A stretch of 64,000 bases of DNA from an uncultured Lachnospiraceae bacterium (GCA_900549665.1 URPH01000001.1:124001-188000); one strand, 5' to 3'; positions 1-8,531 are shown, counted from the stretch's first letter. Notes: generated by a model not told the origin, from the sequence alone. Numbers and translations are program-made.

Positions 1-29
1 TAAACTAAAAGAAGCTCTACCCCTTTCCG

Positions 30-58
30 CCAGAACAAACGTTCTTGTTTTTTTGAAA
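30..58 (+). terminator. Possible weak terminator reading rightward
   Basis: AGAAC, loop AAAC, GTTCT, then a run of seven T on the plus strand. The stem is only five base pairs. It would end a plus-strand transcript entering from beyond the left edge. Seen directly; function inferred. Confidence 0.3.
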
Positions 59-62
59 AAAA

Positions 63-111
63 GGCACTAAAATAAGGATGACTCACATTCACAGTGAAAC
101 CATCCTTATTT
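63..111 (-). terminator. Terminator downstream of nrdR
   Basis: An 11-bp perfect stem (70-80 with 101-111, arm AAATAAGGATG) closes a 20-nt loop just after the nrdR stop codon. On the minus strand it is followed by TTTTAGTGCC and a T run. It may work in both directions. Confidence 0.6.
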
Positions 112-135
112 ATTGGCAAATACTTCAATCCTTTT

Positions 136-588
136 TTATTTATCTAACATCTTTTTCAGCTCATCCATAAAAGTATTGACATCCTTAAATTCCCGGTATA
201 CAGATGCAAAACGGACATAAGCAACATCATCGACTGCCTTCAGCTTGTCCATAACAAGCTCTCCAATGGCATTGGAGGAAATTTCTTTTTCCTCCAGATT
301 AAAGATTTCTGTCTCAACATCTTCCACAATCTCTGCAATCTGATTGGCACTGACCGGTCTCTTATGGCAGGCCAACAATACGCCCGCCTCAATTTTTCCA
401 CGATCATAAGGCTCTCTCGTATTGTCTTTCTTGATAATGATCAACGGAATTGTCTCAACCTTTTCATAGGTTGTAAATCTCTTATCGCATCCGTCGCACA
501 CACGACGTCTGCGGATAGAATTGTTGTCTTCGGCCGGCCGGGAATCGATTACCCTGGTGTTTTCATGGCCACAAAAAGGACATTTCAT
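136..588 (-). CDS. nrdR: Transcriptional repressor NrdR
   Basis: NrdR senses ATP/dATP and represses ribonucleotide reductase genes by binding paired 16-bp NrdR boxes. The 150-aa protein has the usual length. A zinc ribbon lies at the N-terminus (Cys3, Cys6, Cys31, Cys34) with the RRRR basic stretch of the family before the second Cys pair, and an ATP-cone domain spans about residues 49-139. The start has a GAGAGG Shine-Dalgarno about 10 nt upstream. A consensus promoter lies at 681-709. The gene follows ymxH, as is common in clostridia, but here an islet separates the two. Its likely targets in the window are nrdD/nrdG at 4.1-6.8 kb. Confidence 0.97.
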   Translation of the reverse strand: MKCPFCGHENTRVIDSRPAEDNNSIRRRRVCDGCDKRFTTYEKVETIPLIIIKKDNTREPYDRGKIEAGVLLACHKRPVSANQIAEIVEDVETEIFNLEEKEISSNAIGELVMDKLKAVDDVAYVRFASVYREFKDVNTFMDELKKMLDK

Positions 589-680
589 AGTCTTGCTTTC
601 CTCTCATAAAATTCAATAATATGTTACCCTGATAAGTACGCGACATACTATATTTAGTTGTTGCATACTCTAATGTTTAC

Positions 681-709
681 ATTATATTCTCTTTTCCAAA
701 TTATGTCAA
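681..709 (-). promoter_or_regulatory. Consensus sigma-A promoter of nrdR
   Basis: On the minus strand TTGACA (704-709), a 17-bp spacer and TATAAT (681-686): a perfect consensus promoter about 90 bp upstream of the nrdR start. The remaining gene-free DNA at 589-743 is AT-rich leader. The promoter lies outside the neighbouring islet, so nrdR expression need not depend on ymxH read-through. Confidence 0.8.
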
Positions 710-743
710 CAAGTTATGGTAACCAATCTGACATGCGTACAAC

Positions 744-774
744 CTAACACCGAAAATCAACCAATATAATATCC
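744..774. repeat. 31-bp direct repeat, outer copy (att-like)
   Basis: Identical over 31 bp to 1641-1671, which is the 3' end of ymxH (last nine codons plus the TAG stop and one flanking base). This copy lies apart from any ymxH body, so it is a duplicated gene end of the kind left by site-specific integration into a gene 3' terminus. Confidence 0.85.
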
Positions 775-851
775 AAATCAATTTATAAATTTATCTATAA
801 GATACTTATATCTTGAATTAAAAATTAAAATATGTTATATAATAATTACTA

Positions 852-925
852 AAAGCGATTTCATCGGCTACGTTTCGGACGTATACCTAGGGCTTATGCA
901 TTATTAGGGACCGATGAATCGCTTT
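852..925 (-). terminator. Long hairpin at the 3' end of the nuclease gene
   Basis: Arms 852-867 (AAAGCGATTTCATCGG) and 911-925 pair over about 15 bp with one bulge, around a 43-nt interior. The right arm lies inside the final codons of the nuclease gene. On the minus strand it is followed by TAGTAATTATTATAT, which is not a clean T tract, so terminator function is uncertain. Confidence 0.4.
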
Positions 926-1418
926 CTGTTTTTCTTGCCTTAATATATGCTGATACAATATAATTTTTGTGTTTCTTGGCATCACTTACTGCTTCAATTA
1001 CATAAAATGTCCCATCTATCTTTTTTGAAATTATCACTTTAGGAGCCAATTTCCCATTTGCATCAACGTAGCCCTGTGCATATTCATTGTGAAAGTCAAT
1101 ATGATCATAATTTGCTAAAACATAGCCGATTCTGGCTATATCTTCAATATTTTTCATACTTTCATCCTGTTCACCATTTTCTCCATGACGTTTTTTAATA
1201 TGAATAATTCCATTATCATCAAGAACAATCCGGTTTCCATACACTTTTTTTCCTGTCAGTTCCTTTATTTTTCCTGCGGCCTCATCAGACAAAAAACCTA
1301 CTGTAACAGATGAAGCTTTCTCTCCATTATAAACTTTCTTTACATAATCATAAATTTCCAAATCAATGGATTCTTTATAGTTCTCCATAATTTGTAATTC
1401 TGACTCCGTATGAATCAT
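894..1418 (-). CDS. Stand-alone PBECR-type nuclease domain protein
   Basis: Resembles the phage-Barnase-EndoU-ColicinE5/D-RelE-like (PBECR) nuclease families, which usually sit at the C-terminus of phage MuF-type or polymorphic toxin proteins and are predicted RNases. Visible hallmarks are the segment IHIKKRHGENGEQD, then DIARIGYVLANYDHI, a beta-rich Ile/Val segment and a final KNYIVSAYIKA strand. The start is the ATG with AAAGGAG nine nt upstream (174 aa); a TTG 17 codons earlier has no such site. It is the only gene in an islet bounded by 31-bp repeats. No immunity gene is adjacent and no secretion or MuF domain is attached. The family call is from memory of motifs; activity is not shown. 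Confidence 0.55.
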   Translation of the reverse strand: MIHTESELQIMENYKESIDLEIYDYVKKVYNGEKASSVTVGFLSDEAAGKIKELTGKKVYGNRIVLDDNGIIHIKKRHGENGEQDESMKNIEDIARIGYVLANYDHIDFHNEYAQGYVDANGKLAPKVIISKKIDGTFYVIEAVSDAKKHKNYIVSAYIKARKTESDSSVPNNA

Positions 1419-1640
1419 ATATAATTTCTCCTTTTCGACTAGACAGAGCTCTCCATGCTCGCTATACAAGTAACTAATTCATAATCAATTTGGGAAAATA
1501 ATAGATATTGTCCACCAAAAATACTACATTGTATCTGGTAAACTAAAGATATTCTTAGAAAATGATTGAATTGAAATTATTTATTATAGTAATCCTGACA
1601 GGAATAACTGTCAAGAACCGATTTTTATCACCGACACACT

Positions 1641-1671
1641 CTAACACCGAAAATCAACCAATATAATATCC
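1641..1671. repeat. 31-bp direct repeat, inner copy (3' end of ymxH)
   Basis: Encodes the last nine codons and TAG stop of ymxH on the minus strand. Perfect match to 744-774. Confidence 0.85.
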
Positions 1672-1871
1672 GGCCCGATCTGCTTAATATTACAAAAAGG
1701 GACTTCGTGCTCTTCCCCAAAGAAGCAGCCCAAAATCCCACATTTTTCCGCAATGATCAGCTTGCGGATACAGCCATTGCATTCATCAAATTCCATATCA
1801 ACGACATGCCCAAGCTTGCGGCAATCCTTCACACAGATCACTTCTTTCTTGCAAAAATCATCAAATGTCAT
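1641..1871 (-). CDS. ymxH: YlmC/YmxH family sporulation-associated protein
   Basis: A 76-aa PRC-barrel-like protein of the YlmC/YmxH family, small proteins conserved in spore-formers and often encoded between sigG and nrdR. The sequence has the typical KLGHVVDMEFDE and DIILVD segments, plus several cysteines. The function is not defined biochemically. Its last codons form the inner copy of the 31-bp repeat, so the gene is intact and appears to have served as an integration target. The start has a GGTG a few nt upstream. In this genome about 14 kb of other genes lie between it and sigG. Confidence 0.85.
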   Translation of the reverse strand: MTFDDFCKKEVICVKDCRKLGHVVDMEFDECNGCIRKLIIAEKCGILGCFFGEEHEVPFCNIKQIGPDIILVDFRC

Positions 1872-1940
1872 ATTATCACCGCAAACACTCTATTTACTTT
1901 ATAATATGTAACAACACGCGTGATGTACCTGAAATTGACT

Positions 1941-3143
1941 TTATTTCAAAATACGCTCCACAAGCCGGTTGGTAAACCGGATACACGGCTTTTCCACAAA
2001 CTTATGAAACAGCCATGCTAAAAGAATGATCACCAAAAGGCTTACAACAAATGCCACCAGGCAGGCTGCATGGTACGTTTTAAAAAGACCCTGCATTTTC
2101 ACAAACAGCACCGCCGTCAAAGAAAACAAGACCGGTATATGTATCAGATATACCGCATAGGATATGCTCCCTAAAAAGCTTCCGACCTTTGTGGATAAAA
2201 GCTTTTGCACGGCACTTACCATAAAAATTCCCATCAGCAGTGCGAAAACCGCAAGCTTATGGTAAAACAGATACGGCGTCAGTCTGTGATATAAAAAATT
2301 ACCAAGACCTGCCAGATAACGGTATCCGTTTGTCGGCTCCATTCCCACCGGATACGCCCCCAACAAAACTGCCACAACGAGCAGAATCAGTCCAATTCCT
2401 GTAAAAAGCTTCTTTTTTTCTTTAAACAATTCCTGATACCGGAATACCAGATATGCCGCAAGAACACCAAATGCGAAGTCAGCAACCCGGCTGTTGACAG
2501 ACAGATAAAGAATGCACACAAAGATATATACATACAGCATTCCCTTTTGCAGCTTCCGCCCCATTGCCGCCAGTATGTATGCTGCAAACGCCCCGACAAA
2601 TAAATCCCGAAGCATCCAGAAGGCATTGGAATAAATCGTCCGCATTCCTACCAGCCAGTCATCGATCAGGCTGTCCGTAAACAATTCAATAATCCCCGAC
2701 TTGTCATGATAAAACTGATCCAGCCATTCCGAATGTGTCAGTGCTGCCGCCTGCGAATTGTAAAACAGGTCAAGCTGCAGCATCACAAATACCGCCGCTG
2801 ACACAAAAAAGACCGGCAGCATCAGTCTCGGATACCGCTTCAGCAAGGCTTTGGAAAATTGCCTTTCATCTGTCATCCGAAAGACCTGATATGCCACTAA
2901 AAATCCGCTGACCATGCAAAATACCGTGACCCAGAGATCCCCGATCGTAAAAAAAGCAAGCGGCGACTGGGCAAACCGGATATCCGCTCCTGATACGCAG
3001 TGCGAATACCCGCCCGCTCCCAGATAAGCTGCCGGATAATATCCCAAAATAAAATGATGTATTACAATAAAAATACAGGCCAATCCTTTAAGCCCATCCA
3101 TCCAGTCAATTCGTTCCTGTTTCATAGCTGTTCTTTCTTTCAT
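1941..3143 (-). CDS. Acyltransferase 3 family membrane protein
   Basis: A multi-pass integral membrane O-acyltransferase of the Acyl_transf_3 family, which acylates (often O-acetylates) extracytoplasmic glycans. The family opening is visible as WMDGLKGLACIFIVIHHF, with about ten hydrophobic segments after it and a final LAWLFHKFVEKP motif typical of the family end. The start chosen is ATG at 3143; an ATG six codons later is possible, and upstream only TTG is in frame. It follows the NagD-like gene by about 30 bp and is probably co-transcribed with it. The substrate cannot be told from sequence. Confidence 0.85.
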   Translation of the reverse strand: MKERTAMKQERIDWMDGLKGLACIFIVIHHFILGYYPAAYLGAGGYSHCVSGADIRFAQSPLAFFTIGDLWVTVFCMVSGFLVAYQVFRMTDERQFSKALLKRYPRLMLPVFFVSAAVFVMLQLDLFYNSQAAALTHSEWLDQFYHDKSGIIELFTDSLIDDWLVGMRTIYSNAFWMLRDLFVGAFAAYILAAMGRKLQKGMLYVYIFVCILYLSVNSRVADFAFGVLAAYLVFRYQELFKEKKKLFTGIGLILLVVAVLLGAYPVGMEPTNGYRYLAGLGNFLYHRLTPYLFYHKLAVFALLMGIFMVSAVQKLLSTKVGSFLGSISYAVYLIHIPVLFSLTAVLFVKMQGLFKTYHAACLVAFVVSLLVIILLAWLFHKFVEKPCIRFTNRLVERILK

Positions 3144-3171
3144 TCTTCCATATCTGCCATCCAATACGGTA

Positions 3172-4011
3172 TCAACAGGTCAATGCCTCATACAATTCCC
3201 GTACCGACGGAAAACAAAAATCAATCCGGTTATCTGCATCTTCCACATCTTCTCTCTTTGCTTCCCCTGTCAATACCAGACAGGTCTCCACGCCTGCATT
3301 TTCACCACAGGCTATATCGGTATAGATCCGGTCTCCCACTACCAGTGTTTCCTCTTTGGAAAAGCCGGTCATTTCCATAGAATAGTCTGCAAGCCCCGGG
3401 GATGGTTTTCCAAGATACTGCGGCGTACGGTCCGTCGCAGCCTGCAGCATATTGCAGATGGAACCGCAGTCCGGTATCATGCCAAAATCCACAGGACATC
3501 GCAAATCCGCATTGGTTGCAAGCCAGATACGCTCTTTTTTGGAATCCATGAGAAGTCTGCATGCCTTTTCTACCTTTTCATAGGTCAGCTCCGTATCAAA
3601 GGCTGTCAATACGATATCCACAGAAACATCACAGTCCGTTGTCACACAAAGATCATTCTTTTTTAATTCATTATAATAAGAAGCTGTAGCCATCACAAAG
3701 ATTTTATCCGTTACATGATGCTTCAAAAGGTAAGACAATGTGTAGCTTCCCGCCGTTACAAAATCATCGTCCTCAGCCTCAATTCCCATTCTCTCAAACT
3801 TTTTCACATAATCGGCAGTGCTTTTGGAGGAGTTGTTGGTAATATAAATTGCACGTCCCCCGATTTTTTTGATGTATGCCAATAAATCCATTGTGCCATC
3901 CAGCACATCTTCCGACAGCGCGATCGTTCCGTCAATGTCAAATAAAAAAAGCTTTTTCTGTTTTAAATGCGCAAGATTTTCATTTACATGATCGTTTTTA
4001 TATTTTCCCAT
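3172..4011 (-). CDS. HAD-IIA (NagD-like) sugar phosphatase
   Basis: A haloacid dehalogenase superfamily hydrolase of subfamily IIA, the class of NagD and PNPase-like phosphatases. The nucleophile motif FDIDGT is near residue 25. Motif II falls in the YITNNSSKS segment, and the Mg-binding motif VVGDRIYTDI is near the C-terminus. The length (280 aa) fits the class. The ATG used has GAGGA five nt upstream; an earlier in-frame ATG has no ribosome binding site. It sits just upstream of an acyltransferase, which fits sugar-phosphate turnover linked to envelope glycans, but the substrate is unknown. Confidence 0.88.
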   Translation of the reverse strand: MGKYKNDHVNENLAHLKQKKLFLFDIDGTIALSEDVLDGTMDLLAYIKKIGGRAIYITNNSSKSTADYVKKFERMGIEAEDDDFVTAGSYTLSYLLKHHVTDKIFVMATASYYNELKKNDLCVTTDCDVSVDIVLTAFDTELTYEKVEKACRLLMDSKKERIWLATNADLRCPVDFGMIPDCGSICNMLQAATDRTPQYLGKPSPGLADYSMEMTGFSKEETLVVGDRIYTDIACGENAGVETCLVLTGEAKREDVEDADNRIDFCFPSVRELYEALTC

Positions 4012-4070
4012 ATTTTCCTCATGTCCTGTTATTTCCATTTGATTGCGTCAGAAATTAAAAATCTGCCGGT

Positions 4071-4607
4071 TTATTCCATAAATTCTTCCAGCTCGATCCC
4101 TCTTTTTGCAGCAAGACTTCTTGGAAGATCCAGAATGCGCTGATTCGCGGAGCCCCGGAATTTCAAACGGATATTTTTTTGGTCAATCTGAAATTCTCCG
4201 TCAACCAGAACATCAATATACTGCAATAATTCATCGGTAACCTCACATCTGGCTCTGCTGTCTGCTCCGGGGAGAAGATCTTTTTCCAGTGTATAACCGG
4301 TATAGCACCAGATATTCTTATCCGGATACCTCTCTTTTACTTTTGCGACCAGCGATAAAAGCTCTCTTTGATTCTGCGGCTCCATGGGCTCTCCTCCTAA
4401 AAGGGTCAGGCCTTTAATGAAACCGGGGCTTAGAGCCTCCAGAAGCTCTGTCTGCGTCTCTTCTGTATAAGGTGTTCCATATTCAAAATTCCAGGTCTCG
4501 GGATTGAAGCATTCCTTGCAATGGTGGGTACATCCGGAGACAAATAATGAAACACGGACACCCACCCCATTGGCGATGTCCGTTTTCTTAATAGATCCAT
4601 AGTTCAT
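4071..4607 (-). CDS. nrdG: Anaerobic RNR activating enzyme (radical SAM)
   Basis: NrdG uses a [4Fe-4S] cluster and S-adenosylmethionine to put the glycyl radical on NrdD. The CX3CX2C radical-SAM motif is at Cys26, Cys30 and Cys33 (SGCTHHCKEC), followed by the GGEP motif (LLGGEPM) that contacts SAM. The length of 178 aa is normal. It starts 22 bp after the nrdD stop, so the two form an operon. Confidence 0.96.
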   Translation of the reverse strand: MNYGSIKKTDIANGVGVRVSLFVSGCTHHCKECFNPETWNFEYGTPYTEETQTELLEALSPGFIKGLTLLGGEPMEPQNQRELLSLVAKVKERYPDKNIWCYTGYTLEKDLLPGADSRARCEVTDELLQYIDVLVDGEFQIDQKNIRLKFRGSANQRILDLPRSLAAKRGIELEEFME

Positions 4608-4629
4608 GTCATGTCAACCTGTTTTCTTT

Positions 4630-6834
4630 TTATAAATGAAGAACTCTTTCCTGAATTTCCTGTGTTCTTCCCTGATTCCAAAACTGTGTGCCGATATAAC
4701 CGCAGGTACGTCTGGCTACATTCATGGTGTCCTGATCTCTGTTTCCACAGCACGGGCACTCCCATACAAGCTTTCCGTCCTCATCGCTGACAATCTGGAT
4801 TTCTCCATCAAAGCCGCACTTCTGGCAATAATCACTCTTGGTATTTAACTCTGCATACATGATATTGTCATAGATGTGCTGCATAACGGCCAAAACAGCA
4901 TCTATATTGTTTTGCATATTAGGCACTTCCACATAGCTGACAGCTCCTCCGGGCGAAAGCTTCTGGAAGCGTGATTCAAAGCTGAGCTTTGAAAAGGCAT
5001 CGATATTTTCTGTAACATGTACATGATAACTGTTCGTGATATAATTTTTGTCCGTTACCTCCGGAATCATGCCAAAACGTTTCTGTAAACATTTGGCAAA
5101 CTTGTAGGTTGTGGATTCCAACGGTGTACCATACAGACTGAAATCAATATTGGTCTCTGCCTTCCATCTTGCACAGGCATCATTGAGATACTCCATAACA
5201 GAAAGTGCAAATGGTGTTGCAACCGGATCTGTATGAGACTTGCCTGTCATATATCTTGTACATTCACATAAACCTGCATAGCCCAATGAAATGGTAGAAT
5301 ATCCATCATATAAAAGCTTATCGATCGTCTCGCCCTTTTTCAGACGCGCCAGTGCACCATACTGCCATAAAATCGGTGCCACATCGGAAGGGGTTCCCTT
5401 CAGTCTCTCATGACGGCACATCAGAGCCCTGCGGCAAAGCTCCAGTCTCTCATCCATGATCTTCCAGAATTTATCGATGTCACGTCCGGATGAGCAGGCC
5501 ACATCTACCAGATTCAGGGTAACAACCCCCTGGTTGAAACGGCCGTAATATTTGTGTTTGTTTTCCTGATAATTGCCGGCATGTGCAATATTGCCCACAC
5601 CCTTTTCGGTAAAACGGTCCGGTGTCAGGAAGGAACGGCATCCCATACAGGGATAGCAATCACCGTTTTTCAGTTCCTTCATGATCTTTTCGGAAATATA
5701 ATCCGGAACCATACGCTTTGCGGTACATTTTGCGGCAAGCCTGGTGATCTCCCAGTATTTGCTGCCTTCACGTACATTATCTTCCTCGAGTACATAAATT
5801 AACTTGGGGAAAGCCGGGGTAATATACACGCCCTTTTCATTTTTAACACCGAGGATACGCTGCTTTAACATTTCCTCGATGATCATTGCAAGGTCATCGC
5901 GGATGCGTCCCTCCGGTACTTCATCAAGATACATAAATACCGTTACAAACGGTGCCTGACCATTGGTTGTCATCAGGGTAATGACCTGATACTGTATCAT
6001 CTGCACGCCACGTTCAATTTCCTCTTTGACACGAAGCTCTGCAATCTCATTGATCTGCTCTTCCTGCAGATCGATTCCGGCATCCTGATACTCCTTGGTA
6101 ACCAGACGGCGCAGCTTCTGTCTGCTGACGTCTACAAACGGTGCCAGATGTGCCAGAGTGATACTCTGTCCGCCATACTGGGAGCTTGCGATCTGCGCAA
6201 TACTCTGTGTTGCAATATTGCAGGCAGTTGAAAAGCTCTTGGGTGTATCGATCATGGTCTCGCTGATCACGGTACCATTCTGCAGCATGTCTTCCAGATT
6301 GACCAGACAGCAGTTGTGCATATGCTGTGCAAAATAATCGGAGTCATGAAAATGGATCAGCCCTTCCTCATGTGCCTTTACGATATCCGGCGGAAGGAGA
6401 AAACGACGGGTAATGTCTTTACTGACCTCTCCTGCCATATAATCACGCTGTACGCTGTTTACAACCGGGTTTTTGTTGGAATTTTCCTGTTTGACCTCTT
6501 CGTTGTTGCATTCTATCAAAGTCAGGATCTGTTCATCCGTTGAATTGGATTTACGAATCAAGGCTCTCTTATAACGGTAGGTAATGTACTTACGCGCTAC
6601 CTCAAAAGCGAGCTGCTTCATGATCTGATTCTCCACCATATCCTGAATCTCTTCCACACTAGGGGTATGAGTCATCTCCATACACAGTGTCTGCACATTG
6701 TCAGAAATAACATCAATCTGCTTTTCTGTCATGCGGTCAGATTCGTTTACCTCCCTGTTGGCTTTCTGTACTGCGGCCATGATCTTTGAAATATCAAATC
6801 CGACTTCTTTTCCGCTTCTTTTGATGATCTTCAT
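4630..6834 (-). CDS. nrdD: Anaerobic ribonucleoside-triphosphate reductase (class III)
   Basis: Oxygen-sensitive glycyl-radical enzyme that makes dNTPs. From the N-terminus: an ATP-cone (MKIIKRSGKEVGFDISKI, residues 1 to about 95), the barrel with catalytic cysteines, a zinc site (CQKC and CPCC pairs, about residues 660-690) and the radical site RTCGYIG with Gly near 712. The start is ATG at 6834 with GGGGAAGG eight nt upstream. In-frame codons further upstream include the promoter-proximal hairpin region and are not expected to be translated. It heads the nrdDG operon and has its own promoter at 6917-6945. Confidence 0.97.
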   Translation of the reverse strand: MKIIKRSGKEVGFDISKIMAAVQKANREVNESDRMTEKQIDVISDNVQTLCMEMTHTPSVEEIQDMVENQIMKQLAFEVARKYITYRYKRALIRKSNSTDEQILTLIECNNEEVKQENSNKNPVVNSVQRDYMAGEVSKDITRRFLLPPDIVKAHEEGLIHFHDSDYFAQHMHNCCLVNLEDMLQNGTVISETMIDTPKSFSTACNIATQSIAQIASSQYGGQSITLAHLAPFVDVSRQKLRRLVTKEYQDAGIDLQEEQINEIAELRVKEEIERGVQMIQYQVITLMTTNGQAPFVTVFMYLDEVPEGRIRDDLAMIIEEMLKQRILGVKNEKGVYITPAFPKLIYVLEEDNVREGSKYWEITRLAAKCTAKRMVPDYISEKIMKELKNGDCYPCMGCRSFLTPDRFTEKGVGNIAHAGNYQENKHKYYGRFNQGVVTLNLVDVACSSGRDIDKFWKIMDERLELCRRALMCRHERLKGTPSDVAPILWQYGALARLKKGETIDKLLYDGYSTISLGYAGLCECTRYMTGKSHTDPVATPFALSVMEYLNDACARWKAETNIDFSLYGTPLESTTYKFAKCLQKRFGMIPEVTDKNYITNSYHVHVTENIDAFSKLSFESRFQKLSPGGAVSYVEVPNMQNNIDAVLAVMQHIYDNIMYAELNTKSDYCQKCGFDGEIQIVSDEDGKLVWECPCCGNRDQDTMNVARRTCGYIGTQFWNQGRTQEIQERVLHL

Positions 6835-6863
6835 GAAACTACCTTCCCCTTCATATCTTTCTA

Positions 6864-6911
6864 TATCCAAATCTAGTATTTTTCCGCAACATCTTCCACA
6901 AGATGTTGCGA
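6864..6911 (-). promoter_or_regulatory. Operator-like palindrome and possible weak NrdR boxes of nrdD
   Basis: A perfect 10-bp inverted repeat (CGCAACATCT at 6901-6910 with 6885-6894, loop of six) lies at the predicted start of the nrdD transcript. Read as 16-mers, 6896-6911 and 6864-6879 match the NrdR consensus ACACWATATATWGTGT at 11 and 9 positions, with starts 32 bp apart, the spacing known for NrdR box pairs. The palindrome is certain; the NrdR reading is tentative. Confidence 0.4.
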
Positions 6912-6916
6912 TTTCA

Positions 6917-6945
6917 ATTATAAGACAGTCAGAAGATAAAAGCAA
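6917..6945 (-). promoter_or_regulatory. Promoter of nrdDG
   Basis: TTGCTT (6940-6945), a 17-bp spacer and TATAAT (6917-6922) on the minus strand. The predicted start lies inside or next to the inverted repeat 6885-6910. The -35 box is about 30 bp beyond the stop of the upstream oxidoreductase gene. Confidence 0.7.
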
Positions 6946-6974
6946 GGCTTGAAGCGGTTAAAAAACAGATGTAT

Positions 6975-8531
6975 TTATTTTGACTCGTGATACTCTTCCT
7001 CGGTATTGACACTCCACACATTCTTTTTGTCCGTTACACCGGCCAGAATATTTTTGACCGCCTCAAAAGAGGTGCACATGGAGTGATCCAGATTGTTGTA
7101 TCTGTGCTGTCCGTTACGGCCGACACAAAACAGGTTGGGAATGGTATCCAGATAGCTTCTCAGTTCATCAATCTGGTCATAGGTGTCAAAATATGCAGGA
7201 TATGCCTTCTTTACACGCTCTACATGATAATCGAGGACTTTGGACTCGTCGTCGATCAGCTTCATGGTGATCATCTCACGGATGCCCATGTGTGCAAAAT
7301 CATCATCTGACATGCTCCACATGGAATCACCCTCGTTGCAGAAGTATTCCAGTCCCATCCATATGGTATGCTCCACATCCTTAACAAGGTACGGAGACCA
7401 GTTGTTGTAAATCTGGAAACGTCCCATGGAAACATTGCGGTCATGTACATATACCCAGTCGTCCGGAACAATATTGCCCATTGTCGGGATCCTGGTCTTG
7501 TTTTGGAGATTCAGCTTGGAGATCAGCACACCGACCGTCATATAATCACGATACGGAAGTCCGGCTGCAATATCGGCGTACTTTTCAGGTACATCATTGA
7601 TACCTGCCACCAGATCCTTGATCGGCATGGACGAAATAACATAATCACCGGTCATTTCCTTTTTCACACCGTTTTCTTCATATACAACACCGGTTGCAAT
7701 GTTGTCTGTATTTTTGCGTACACCGACAACCTTTGCATTTTTATAAATCGTGCCGCCTTTTTTTTGCACCTCGTCGGCGGTCACCTCCCACAGCTGTCCG
7801 GGTCCAAGCTTCGGGTAAGAAAATTCTTCGATCAGGGATGTATTGACCTTGCGGTTTTTAACCTTGAATACCTTGCCAAGAGAATCCTTTATGATACCAA
7901 AAATCGAAAGTCCCTTTGTGCGCTGTGCTCCCCATGACGGGTCGATCTGGCTCGGATGTCTGCCCCAGAGATTTTCGGTATAATTTTCAAAAAACATGGA
8001 ATACAGCTTTTTGCCGAAGCTGTTGATATAAAAATCTTCCAGTGAGTTTTCTTTTTTTTTGAAGATTGCGCTCTTTAAATAACTGAAGCCTACAACGATC
8101 GTTGTACCAAGCCCCATATTTTTAAAGGTTTCAAATTTTAAGGAGATCGGATAATCAAAGAATTTGCTGTTGAAAAAAATACGTGACAGACGGTTTCTCT
8201 TTAACATGACCCTGTCTTCCTTTTCCGGATCCGGACCTCCGGCAACAACGGTTGCCGTCCTGTGCAGTGCCACATCATCCTTGGCAAGCGCCCCCTGTGT
8301 AGGCATCATCTTTTCCCACCATTCATTAACAGCATCCACCTTGGAAAAGAACCGGTGTCCACCCATATCCATACGGTTGCCGTTGTGCTCTACGGTCCGC
8401 GAAATACCACCGAAGGTATTGCTTTCCTCAAATACAACAACCTCATAGTCATCGGAATGATCCAGCAATTCATATGCGGCTGTCAGGCCCGCAGGACCGG
8501 CACCGATGATCAATACTTTCTTTTTTGCCAT
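6975..8531 (-). CDS. FAD/NAD(P)-binding oxidoreductase, UGM/protoporphyrinogen oxidase-like
   Basis: Opens with a Rossmann nucleotide-binding site (KVLIIGAGPAGLTAAYELL) followed by an acidic FAD-ribose residue (VVVFEES) and a GG motif (GGISRTVEHNG), the layout of the amine oxidase and UDP-galactopyranose mutase-like superfamily. The protein is 518 aa and soluble. Close relatives are often encoded with surface polysaccharide genes. Here it follows an acyltransferase (gap 16 bp) and a giant membrane protein, so a role in nucleotide-sugar or glycan metabolism is likely but not shown. The substrate is unknown. Confidence 0.75.
   Translation of the reverse strand: MAKKKVLIIGAGPAGLTAAYELLDHSDDYEVVVFEESNTFGGISRTVEHNGNRMDMGGHRFFSKVDAVNEWWEKMMPTQGALAKDDVALHRTATVVAGGPDPEKEDRVMLKRNRLSRIFFNSKFFDYPISLKFETFKNMGLGTTIVVGFSYLKSAIFKKKENSLEDFYINSFGKKLYSMFFENYTENLWGRHPSQIDPSWGAQRTKGLSIFGIIKDSLGKVFKVKNRKVNTSLIEEFSYPKLGPGQLWEVTADEVQKKGGTIYKNAKVVGVRKNTDNIATGVVYEENGVKKEMTGDYVISSMPIKDLVAGINDVPEKYADIAAGLPYRDYMTVGVLISKLNLQNKTRIPTMGNIVPDDWVYVHDRNVSMGRFQIYNNWSPYLVKDVEHTIWMGLEYFCNEGDSMWSMSDDDFAHMGIREMITMKLIDDESKVLDYHVERVKKAYPAYFDTYDQIDELRSYLDTIPNLFCVGRNGQHRYNNLDHSMCTSFEAVKNILAGVTDKKNVWSVNTEEEYHESK

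Larger units (their letters stand above)
744..1671. mobile_element. Small islet inserted at the ymxH 3' end
   Basis: A stretch of about 0.9 kb bounded by two perfect 31-bp direct repeats, the inner one forming the true 3' end of ymxH. It is clearly AT-richer than its flanks and holds one gene, a nuclease-toxin-like ORF. No integrase is present. Removing one repeat plus the interior would place nrdR directly behind ymxH, the order usual in clostridia. Repeat and content are seen directly; that this is the remnant or satellite of an integrative element is inferred. Confidence 0.7.
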
